A stretch of DNA of 21,333 nt from Marinilactibacillus sp036039175. Its GTDB lineage: Bacteria > Bacillota > Bacilli > Lactobacillales > Carnobacteriaceae_A. Location of the stretch: the NCBI RefSeq assembly GCF_036039175.1, contig NZ_JAYXKP010000012.1, positions 1 to 21,333 on the forward strand, written 5' to 3'. The notes beneath the pieces are model-generated. The model did no database searches, was not told the DNA's origin, and saw nothing but the letters and a program-made list of their open reading frames with translations. Positions 15,994-21,333 of this stretch are shown one piece after another; position 1 is the first letter of the stretch; each line of letters begins with the position of its first letter. Both the position numbers and the translations under genes were made by a program.

Positions 15994-16828
15994 GATGAAA
16001 TCTAAGAGGAAAGTGATGATAAGTATGTTACTCTGTTCTGCTTTACTGCTTTCTACTGCTGGTTTTATGTTTCAAAAAGATAAGCCAAGTACAGTCCTCT
16101 CATGGTCGATTGGAAATGAACTGCAGCAGTTGATGGATACGTACCAGAGACCTTTATCCATCAATCGTATTTTCCAATATGTGTATCCTCATGAATATAT
16201 TGACGGTAAACTCGCTAGCCATATTCAAGCGATGAATGAGAATGACATATCGGTCTATGCGATGGACGGCGGGCATCACTGGGGAACGACAGAAGACGGC
16301 TTTGAGGAAATGACAGATTTTGTCGATCAAGTAGTTGAGTTTAATAACGCCCAAGATACGGATAACGTCATTAAAGGGATAGTGTTTGACGTTGAACCAG
16401 CGCAAGACGAACGCTTTGAAAACAATGAACAAGCAATCATGAAAGAGTTTGTAGACAAGATGATACAAGCTTATGATTATGCATCAAATAAGGGCTTAAG
16501 GGTAGTAGTATGTGTTACGTATTGGTACGATGAAAACCATTCAGCTGAGTTGAGACGGCTGATCAAAGACGGCACGGATGAAGTAGCGGTCATGAATTAT
16601 TATCGGAATAAAGAAATTGAGCATATTGAAAATGAAGTTGCGATGGCCAAGGAATACAACAAACCGATCATCAGTATTTTTGAATTTGATAAAGCAGATA
16701 ACGAAGGTATATTTGATCAAAATACCTATCACGATCTGGGACCAGAAGCAGCGCAAACCGTATTCAAAAAAATGGATAAACACTTCCGTTATGAAGGATT
16801 AACGCCAGGTTGGCACCAGTTACGTTAG
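15980..16828 (+). CDS. Exported TIM-barrel-like putative glycoside hydrolase
   Basis: This 282-aa protein has a basic N-terminus and a hydrophobic segment (about 11-31), a signal peptide or membrane anchor. The remainder has the strand-end motifs of a (beta/alpha)8 glycosidase: MDGGHHWG (95-102), GIVFDVEP with Asp137 and Glu139, RVVVCVTYWYD, VAVMNYY (202-208) and ISIFEFD. The DVEP strand resembles the acid-bearing strand 4 of chitinase-like and related hydrolases, making Glu139 the best candidate for catalysis. No known family is recognised with confidence. The start is TTG at 15980, following GAGAGGGAAG (15966-15975); ATG 15995 is too far from it. It overlaps the synthase gene by 14 bases, so it probably trims or releases the polymer, as PgaB- or PelA-type hydrolases do elsewhere. 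Confidence 0.7.
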   Translation: MKKTRMKSKRKVMISMLLCSALLLSTAGFMFQKDKPSTVLSWSIGNELQQLMDTYQRPLSINRIFQYVYPHEYIDGKLASHIQAMNENDISVYAMDGGHHWGTTEDGFEEMTDFVDQVVEFNNAQDTDNVIKGIVFDVEPAQDERFENNEQAIMKEFVDKMIQAYDYASNKGLRVVVCVTYWYDENHSAELRRLIKDGTDEVAVMNYYRNKEIEHIENEVAMAKEYNKPIISIFEFDKADNEGIFDQNTYHDLGPEAAQTVFKKMDKHFRYEGLTPGWHQLR

Positions 16829-16846
16829 TGATGAAGTCTAATAGAG

Positions 16847-16883
16847 AAGCTATTCAAAAGATTCGTCTTTGAGTAGCTTTTTT
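16847..16883 (+). terminator. Rho-independent terminator with TTCG loop
   Basis: A long stem (16847-16861 with 16866-16878, one bulge and one G-U pair) is closed by TTCG and followed by six T. It ends the polysaccharide cassette. Confidence 0.85.
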
Positions 16884-16915
16884 GCATATCGAAAAATACT
16901 GAATGTTTCTTTTTA

Positions 16916-16941
16916 GTTAACTTTAACACCCTAAAGTTAAC
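16916..16941. promoter_or_regulatory. Perfect 10-bp inverted repeat, operator candidate
   Basis: GTTAACTTTA (16916-16925) and TAAAGTTAAC (16932-16941) flank a six-base spacer, 57 bases before the regulator start. The perfect symmetry and place suggest a binding site for the Xre-type protein encoded next, or a promoter-overlapping operator. I cannot place the -35 and -10 boxes with confidence. Confidence 0.55.
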
Positions 16942-16998
16942 AACTGCTCTATTGAGTTCCCACAAAAACAATCGTACACTTACGTAGAGGTGATCAAG

Positions 16999-18135
16999 AT
17001 GAAAGTCAGTTTAGGAACAGTGATCTTAAATGAACGTAAAAAGAAGCAGATTACGCAACAGCAATTAGCGGATTTTATGGGCGTGTCTAAGACTTCTGTG
17101 TCAAAGTGGGAAAATGAGTATGCCTACCCAGATATTACATTGTTACCGTTATTAGCAGCTTATTTCGATATCAGTATTGATTCGTTACTAAACTACGAAC
17201 CGGAATTAAACAAAGAAGAGATTCAGCAAATTTATCTTTCACTACAAAAATCTTTTGAAACCCAAGAATCAAAGGAAGTCTGGAAATCGATTCATAGTCT
17301 GACTCGACGATATTATTCGTGTTATCCTTTTATTTTACAAATGGGCTTGTTGATCTTAAATTATTTTGACAAATTACCAGGAGAAAATCCCAATGAACAA
17401 AAGGAACACTACGTTGGAGAAGCACTAAACTTATTTATACATATTAGAACGAGCAGTTCTGATACAAAGTTGGTCAGTGAAGCAACTAAATTAGAAGGCT
17501 TCTGTCTTTTACTACTCAATAGACCAGATGACGTCCTAAAAACGTTAGGCAATTACGTTGAAAATTACTTACCTACAGATGATTTGATCGCTAGTGCTTA
17601 CCAGTTAAAAGGAGAACCTAAACGAGCAGCCGCAACAGCTCAAAGCGGTATTTATCAGAATATTTCGGTGTTGATTAGTGCATTGACCAACTATACGCAA
17701 TTAGTTTCAGCTGATTTTGATCAGTTTGAGGAAACCTTTAGAAAACAACGAACGCTAATTGAAACATTCAATATTGAACACGTTAATCCTGCTTTAGCTT
17801 TAAATGCTTATCTATCAGCGGCAGTCGTTTATGCACAATATCAATTTGAAAAAGAGGTCTACAATTGTCTTGGCAACGTAATAGCGGTCTTAGAAAAGAA
17901 CAACGGTCTACTGTCATTCAACACAGACACTTACTTCGATTTGATTCAAGATTGGCTAGAGCATTTACCGCTAGGCGATCATACACCGAAAAATTCGAAT
18001 CAGGTCATCATCTACATTGGAAATCTTATATCGACTCATCCTGGGTTTGATCCTTATAGAATAACCGAAGAGATGAAAGAAATTGAAAAACAAATCAAGG
18101 CGATCATGAAAAGGAGTGAGTCAGATGAATACTGA
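16999..18135 (+). CDS. Xre-family regulator with TPR-like C-terminal domain
   Basis: This 378-aa protein has an N-terminal helix-turn-helix (about 5-60: ITQQQLADFMGVSKTSVSKW, then EYAYPDITLLPLLAAYFDIS), typical of the HTH_3 family. The remaining 310 residues are helical and look like degenerate TPR repeats (paired Ala/Leu/Tyr-rich helices), the layout of peptide- or protein-sensing regulators. ATG 16999 lies five bases after AGAGGTGA (16986-16993); an in-frame GTG at 16990 overlaps that ribosome site and is rejected. The stop overlaps the next gene by 11 bases, so the regulator is co-transcribed with an ABC system and probably controls it in response to a signal sensed by the C-terminal domain. 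Confidence 0.88.
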   Translation: MKVSLGTVILNERKKKQITQQQLADFMGVSKTSVSKWENEYAYPDITLLPLLAAYFDISIDSLLNYEPELNKEEIQQIYLSLQKSFETQESKEVWKSIHSLTRRYYSCYPFILQMGLLILNYFDKLPGENPNEQKEHYVGEALNLFIHIRTSSSDTKLVSEATKLEGFCLLLLNRPDDVLKTLGNYVENYLPTDDLIASAYQLKGEPKRAAATAQSGIYQNISVLISALTNYTQLVSADFDQFEETFRKQRTLIETFNIEHVNPALALNAYLSAAVVYAQYQFEKEVYNCLGNVIAVLEKNNGLLSFNTDTYFDLIQDWLEHLPLGDHTPKNSNQVIIYIGNLISTHPGFDPYRITEEMKEIEKQIKAIMKRSESDEY

Positions 18136-18337
18136 AATACCGGCTTGGCTGTTTGATTACTGGATGCTGTTGGTTCCTGTTATTTTATTACAAGTTATTT
18201 TGATGATCACTGCACTGGTCCAAGTTTTGAAGCAAGAACAGTTTCGTTTTGGAAATAAAGTCTTCTGGATTATTGTGGTAGCAGCGATTCAAATCGTCGG
18301 ACCGATTGCTTATTTTGCATTTGGGAAGGAGGACTAG
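18125..18337 (+). CDS. Small two-helix membrane protein, PLDc_N/YxlE-like
   Basis: This 70-aa protein has two membrane helices (about 10-35 and 45-66) and a GPIAYFAFGK end, the signature of the PLD nuclease N-terminal domain family (Pfam PF13396) that includes Bacillus subtilis YxlE. In the sigY operon YxlE helps hold a sigma factor inactive; here no sigma factor gene is present, and the neighbour is an Xre regulator instead. ATG 18125 is eight bases after AAGGAG (18111-18116). The following ATPase gene begins two bases after its stop. Confidence 0.8.
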   Translation: MNTEIPAWLFDYWMLLVPVILLQVILMITALVQVLKQEQFRFGNKVFWIIVVAAIQIVGPIAYFAFGKED

Positions 18338-18339
18338 TC

Positions 18340-19266
18340 ATGTCTATTCTAACAATGGAAAAGGTCACAAAATCTTTTGGTAATCAAAAGATACTCGATG
18401 GAATTGATTTGTCGATACCAAAAGGAAGTGTCTATGGATTTATCGGAATGAATGGTGCTGGTAAAACAACAACGATGAAATTGATCCTTGGCTTAGAGGA
18501 AATGACTGAAGGAAAAATCAGAATAAATGGAGAAGCGGTAACGTTTGGCAATACGAAAACGAACCACCACACTGGTTATCTTCCAGATGTTCCAGATTTC
18601 TATGGATTTATGACAGCGAGAGAATACTTGAAGCTTTGCGGTCAGATTACAGGAATATCTAAGAAGGTTCTCTCAGTGAAGATACAGGAAATGATCCAAA
18701 AGGTAGGACTTGAAGACAATAAAAAACAAATCAGAACGTATTCTAGAGGGATGAAACAACGCTTAGGGGCTGCACAAGCTCTTCTGAATGAGCCGAAGTT
18801 ATTGATATGTGACGAACCAACTTCAGCTTTAGATCCAAGTGGAAGGCGAGAGTTCTTAGATTTGATTGCCTCTTTAAAAGGAGACATCACCATTTTGTTT
18901 TCAACGCATATATTAGATGATGTGGAACGCATTTGTGACCAAGTCTGTATTCTACATAAAAGCAAAATCGTTGCGGACGGGATGCTGAAAGAATTGAAGA
19001 GCAGATATACAAGTCCTCAAATAGAGATTCAAGTCGATCAAGAATCAGAGAGTTTTTTAGTAACGATTTTAAATCAGCTAATAGAAGAGCAAAAAGTTCA
19101 GTCGTATCTTAAAGAAAATGACGCTTACGTTCTTTCGTATACAGGAAACTACACAGAGTTAGCGAGTCGACTATTTGATCAGTGTAAGACATCAAGTTTT
19201 GTTCCTACTTTATTTCGTAAAGTAGAGCCTTCACTAGAAAGAATCTTTTTGGAGGTGACCAAATGA
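18340..19266 (+). CDS. ABC transporter ATP-binding protein, YxlF-like
   Basis: This 308-aa cytoplasmic ATPase has Walker A GMNGAGKT (36-43), a signature YSRGMKQR (134-141), Walker B LLICDE (Asp158-Glu159) and H-loop His190. The SRGM-type signature and the 90-residue C-terminal extension (about 215-308) fit the CcmA/BcrA/YxlF group, which pairs with ABC-2 permeases. It has a strong GGAAGGAGG ribosome site and overlaps the permease gene by four bases. Probably powers export or removal of an antimicrobial compound from the membrane. Confidence 0.92.
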   Translation: MSILTMEKVTKSFGNQKILDGIDLSIPKGSVYGFIGMNGAGKTTTMKLILGLEEMTEGKIRINGEAVTFGNTKTNHHTGYLPDVPDFYGFMTAREYLKLCGQITGISKKVLSVKIQEMIQKVGLEDNKKQIRTYSRGMKQRLGAAQALLNEPKLLICDEPTSALDPSGRREFLDLIASLKGDITILFSTHILDDVERICDQVCILHKSKIVADGMLKELKSRYTSPQIEIQVDQESESFLVTILNQLIEEQKVQSYLKENDAYVLSYTGNYTELASRLFDQCKTSSFVPTLFRKVEPSLERIFLEVTK

Positions 19267-20027
19267 GAGATATCGTCATATTCACAAAAAAAGAGTGGTT
19301 AGAAGCATGGAGAACCAAGAAGCTATTATTGATTTTAACGGTATTCGTATTTTTTGGTATACTGAGTCCTTTGATTGCCATACTAACACCAGAAATCCTC
19401 AAAAGCTCACTAGGAGATGGTGTTCAAATCTCATTACCTGAACCAACATCAGTTGACTCTTGGGTACAATTTTATAAGAATTTAACGCAGATCGGTATTT
19501 ATTTGTTAGCGATATTCTTTAGTAGTAGTGTGAATGGAGAAGTGAAAAGTGGCAGTTTGATCAATCTAGTCACAAAAGGATTAAGTCGATCAGCCATCAT
19601 CACGAGTAAGTTTATTATGATCTTATTGCTTAGCGTAGCAGCGATTCTACTTAGTTTTGGCGTAACCGCTGCTTATACAAGTGTCTATTTTACAGATAAC
19701 GCAAGTCCTCATATTTTTCTCGCGTTGATACCATTTTTAGTATTTATTCTCTACTTTTCATCCATTATTATTTTAGGTTCTACACTTTTCAAAAGCGGAT
19801 ATCTCTCATTACTGTTTAGCTTATTGATGATTGGGCTGATGTATCTAATGAATATAGTTGAAAGCGTAAGAGCGTATAATCCGATTATGTTGATTGGAGA
19901 AAACGTCTCTATACTAGAAGGGATAACAGAGCTCAGTGAAATGAACTGGGCAATAGTGGTTAGTTTATTTCTATCGGCCGCCTGTTTCTTCATCTCTATT
20001 AAAGTGATGGACAGGAAAAAGTTATGA
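19263..20027 (+). CDS. ABC-2 type permease, YxlG-like
   Basis: This 254-aa protein has about six membrane helices with no ATPase domain. It opens with KKEWLEAWRTKKLLLI, the cytoplasmic elbow typical of ABC-2 permeases. A motif NGEVKSGSLINLVTKGLSRS (about 90-110), between helices 2 and 3, matches the E-(x)-GT/S coupling helix region of this group. It is translated from ATGA overlapping the ATPase stop, with GGAGGTG just upstream. With the YxlE- and YxlF-like genes it forms a YxlEFG-like set; the substrate is unknown. Confidence 0.88.
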   Translation: MRDIVIFTKKEWLEAWRTKKLLLILTVFVFFGILSPLIAILTPEILKSSLGDGVQISLPEPTSVDSWVQFYKNLTQIGIYLLAIFFSSSVNGEVKSGSLINLVTKGLSRSAIITSKFIMILLLSVAAILLSFGVTAAYTSVYFTDNASPHIFLALIPFLVFILYFSSIIILGSTLFKSGYLSLLFSLLMIGLMYLMNIVESVRAYNPIMLIGENVSILEGITELSEMNWAIVVSLFLSAACFFISIKVMDRKKL

Positions 20028-20109
20028 CGAAGATACTGATTGCAGGCAAGTAGAGTGGCTAAATAAAAAATGCTCAAACGATAGCAAATAATAGTAAGGA
20101 GGAAAAGCT

Positions 20110-20565
20110 ATAGAACTGATTCAATTTAAAATAGAAGCAAGATCTATCGATCATTCTATTCAGTATTTGAAAGAGGAAAATTCATTCACACTATATACAG
20201 ATCTCGACACCAGTTCATTGATGATAGGACATCAATATCTTTCACTAGAAGTGGACTGTCATCAAAATACTATTTTAGGTGTTTCTGGTTATTTTAGATT
20301 AGAGTTATGTAAGAGAGGAGAAGTAGGCAAAGTAGAACTTGAAGAAAATAGGTCAGTGAAGGTAGTGTCGGATTTTCAACTAGAATGCGGAATAGGTTAC
20401 GATTGTAAGATTGCTGGTGAATCTATATATGATCCGAATTCAAAAAGACTACTGATTGGAAACAAGACTAAAGATTTGAAATTTTTATCCGTAGGTAACG
20501 ATGTGATGATTGGTTTGTCTAAAGAAAAAATTATATGTTTGCAGATCGAACATATTCAAGTTTGA
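20110..20565 (+). CDS. Uncharacterised protein with apparent ATA start
   Basis: The reading frame is open from 20098 and gives 151 aa if translation begins at ATA 20110. The reason for that start is a full AAGGAGGA ribosome site (20096-20103) six or seven bases before it, with no ATG, GTG or TTG in frame until TTG 20167, which has no ribosome site. The protein is rich in predicted beta strands, has four or five Cys, no signal peptide and no membrane helix; I recognise no family. It follows the permease by 82 bases without a terminator, so it may belong to that operon. CTG 20116 is another possible start. A possible artefact is a single G-to-A change in an original ATG. Confidence 0.6.
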   Translation: MELIQFKIEARSIDHSIQYLKEENSFTLYTDLDTSSLMIGHQYLSLEVDCHQNTILGVSGYFRLELCKRGEVGKVELEENRSVKVVSDFQLECGIGYDCKIAGESIYDPNSKRLLIGNKTKDLKFLSVGNDVMIGLSKEKIICLQIEHIQV

Positions 20566-20567
20566 TT

Positions 20568-20595
20568 GGAGTGAATAGAAATCCGTATTTACTCC
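20568..20595. terminator. Weak bidirectional hairpin between convergent genes
   Basis: A 10-bp stem (20568-20577 with 20586-20595, one G-U/G-T pair) with an eight-base loop lies between two converging genes and overlaps the stop codon of the minus-strand one. Neither side has a good T tract, so termination is uncertain. Confidence 0.35.
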
Positions 20596-21053
20596 AGAGA
20601 TGATTCGTTTAAGTGGTAGTGTAGTACATGTTCGTTAAATTTCTCATTGAAGGAATGATACTTGAAACCAATCGACTTCAATAAGTTACCCATAACTTCA
20701 TTGCCCTTTACATAATCGGCAATAAGAATCTCGTAGGTTGAATCAGATTGAGCTAATTCGATTGTTTTTTCAATGGTCTGTTTGCCGTAACCTTTACCTT
20801 GATGTGCTAGATCAATCATGATTCTCCAAATCGTCATTTGGTGATCTTCATCATCAGTGTCTAGCAATAAAAAGCCAACCACTATATCTTTATCTTGAAT
20901 AGCAAAAGGGAAAACATCACCATTGTTACGGTAAAGATAACATTCTGCTAAAGAACGAACAGTAGGTGCAACGAACTTGCTCTGGCTTTCAGCTACTCTT
21001 AAAGCCAACACAGCCTCAAAATTTTCTTCATTAACCGGTGCTAACGCAACCAT
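20589..21053 (-). CDS. GNAT-family N-acetyltransferase
   Basis: This 154-aa enzyme has the GNAT fold. The acetyl-CoA loop is IDLAHQGKGYGKQTIEKTIELA (about 77-98), the motif A form Q-x-G-x-G. The following strand ILIADYVKGNEVMGNLLKSIGF (about 109-130) is the usual core with Asn and Tyr near the thiol site. The arrangement, including FAIQDKDIVVGFLLL and the IGFKYHSFNEK end, resembles BltD/PaiA/SpeG-like polyamine acetyltransferases, but the substrate is not certain. The ribosome site AGGAGG (21059-21064, reverse strand) is five bases from the ATG. It is transcribed from its own promoter, divergent from the fragment to its right. Confidence 0.88.
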   Translation of the reverse strand: MVALAPVNEENFEAVLALRVAESQSKFVAPTVRSLAECYLYRNNGDVFPFAIQDKDIVVGFLLLDTDDEDHQMTIWRIMIDLAHQGKGYGKQTIEKTIELAQSDSTYEILIADYVKGNEVMGNLLKSIGFKYHSFNEKFNEHVLHYHLNESSLE

Positions 21054-21099
21054 AATAACCTCCTAGAAATGTACAATATGAATGACTATGACTATGACA

Positions 21100-21128
21100 A
21101 TTATAGCAATGATACGATTGAAAGTTAA
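21100..21128 (-). promoter_or_regulatory. Promoter of the acetyltransferase gene (extended -10)
   Basis: Read on the minus strand, TTAACT (21123-21128) and a perfect TATAAT (21100-21105) are 17 bases apart, with TG one base before the -10 box. The site overlaps the divergent promoter at 21118-21146. Confidence 0.6.
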
Positions 21129-21146
21129 ACATAACTAAAGTATATT
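21118..21146 (+). promoter_or_regulatory. Promoter of the truncated right-end gene
   Basis: TTGAAA (21118-21123) and TATATT (21141-21146) with exactly 17 bases between them face right, about 50 bases before the AAGGAGG of the truncated gene. The -35 boxes of this and the leftward promoter overlap. Confidence 0.6.
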
Positions 21147-21192
21147 GTTAATAGAGTATACATTAAAAACAGCTCAATTATAAGGAGGAGAA

Positions 21193-21318
21193 ATTCTAAA
21201 AAAAGCATTAGTTTTATTCTACGAGTGTTTATCATTAAGTGAAATAAACTTGCTTAATTACTATATGAACAAAGAATTAGAACTACTAAGTCAAGTCCAG
21301 ACTTCTGTGTAAAATGTA
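21193..21318 (+). pseudogene. 5' fragment of a gene, possibly DJ-1/PfpI family, cut by the right-end repeat
   Basis: AAGGAGG (21182-21188) is followed by an open frame without ATG, GTG or TTG near it: ATT at 21193 (four bases away) or CTA at 21196 (seven bases away). From there the frame reads KKALVLFYECLSLSEINLL and on to about residue 31, where the 44-bp repeat begins (21289); the frame then runs to a stop at 21316-21318 inside the repeat. The first strand and the Glu in SEINLL recall the N-terminus of DJ-1/PfpI proteins (beta strand 1, then the conserved Glu before the nucleophile elbow), from memory. The gene appears broken by an IS insertion; the missing start codon may reflect later decay or a rare non-standard start. 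Confidence 0.4.
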
Positions 21319-21332
21319 CGATACTTTGTTTT
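21289..21332. repeat. Right copy of 44-bp terminal inverted repeat (probable IS end)
   Basis: Exact reverse complement of bases 1-44, ending one base before the window end. It interrupts the reading frame starting near 21193, which supports a mobile-element insertion here. The element itself would run off to the right. Confidence 0.75.
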
Positions 21333-21333
21333 A

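Noticed and set aside
16990..16998. GTG start for the Xre regulator
   Set aside because: The GTG overlaps its own ribosome site; ATG 16999 is correctly spaced.
17865..18050. Small plus-strand ORF inside the Xre gene
   Set aside because: Out-of-frame shadow with a basic, low-information translation and no ribosome site.
20024..20053. Nine-codon ORF (MTKILIAGK) overlapping the permease stop
   Set aside because: It has an ATGA junction but is too short to support as a gene; could be a remnant of a lost downstream gene.
1..21333. Circular molecule joined at its ends
   Set aside because: The end repeat is inverted, not direct, so it does not represent a circular overlap.
1..21333. CRISPR arrays, tRNA or rRNA genes
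   Set aside because: No regularly spaced direct repeats and no cloverleaf or rRNA-like stretches were recognised on either strand.

Overview
The window looks like chromosomal or island DNA of a low-GC Gram-positive of the order Lactobacillales. Strong AGGAGG-type ribosome sites, frequent TTG starts, T-tailed hairpin terminators and the gene families (heterodimeric ABC exporter, YxlEFG-like module, HEAT/GT2 exopolysaccharide genes) all fit; a Carnobacteriaceae-like host is my best guess and is low confidence. The window is framed by a perfect 44-bp inverted repeat (1-44 and 21289-21332) that looks like the ends of two inverted insertion sequences, probably IS256/Mutator type, so the sequence seems to stop where it runs into IS copies.

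Region 1 (124-8908) is the main item: a six-gene, one-strand, tightly overlapping operon that is visibly AT-richer than what follows. In order it encodes a Z1-domain superfamily II helicase-like ATPase, a GHKL (MutL/MORC/Hsp90-fold) ATPase, two proteins I cannot assign (315 and 224 aa), a phospholipase-D-fold endonuclease of the NgoFVII/BfiI kind, and a DNA cytosine-5 methyltransferase. A hairpin terminator (8939-8969) closes it. This matches the class of restriction-modification systems with MutL/MORC-like ATPases and Z1 helicases predicted by Iyer, Abhiman and Aravind in 2008. The likely logic is that the methyltransferase marks host sites, the nuclease cuts unmarked DNA, and the two ATPases license or move the complex along DNA. 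The two unassigned proteins are the least explained parts.

Region 2 (9101-13211) is a MarR-type regulator with a palindromic operator candidate and a heterodimeric ABC exporter whose first subunit has a degenerate ATPase site (Asp for the catalytic Glu, Gln for the H-loop His). It is closed by a strong terminator.

Region 3 (13494-16883) is a three-gene surface-polysaccharide cassette: a membrane-anchored HEAT-repeat protein, a processive GT2 glycosyltransferase with all synthase motifs, and an exported TIM-barrel-like putative glycosidase, followed by a terminator with a TTCG loop.

Region 4 (16916-20565) starts with a perfect 10-bp inverted repeat upstream of an Xre/TPR-like regulator, followed by genes like Bacillus YxlE (small membrane protein), YxlF (ABC ATPase) and YxlG (ABC permease). 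It then holds an unknown 151-aa protein that seems to start at ATA.

Region 5 (20566-21333) holds a GNAT acetyltransferase on the minus strand. Divergent from it is the 5' end of a gene, possibly of the DJ-1/PfpI family, that has a good promoter and ribosome site, lacks a normal start codon, and is cut off by the right-hand repeat. No tRNA, rRNA, CRISPR array or complete transposase gene was seen.
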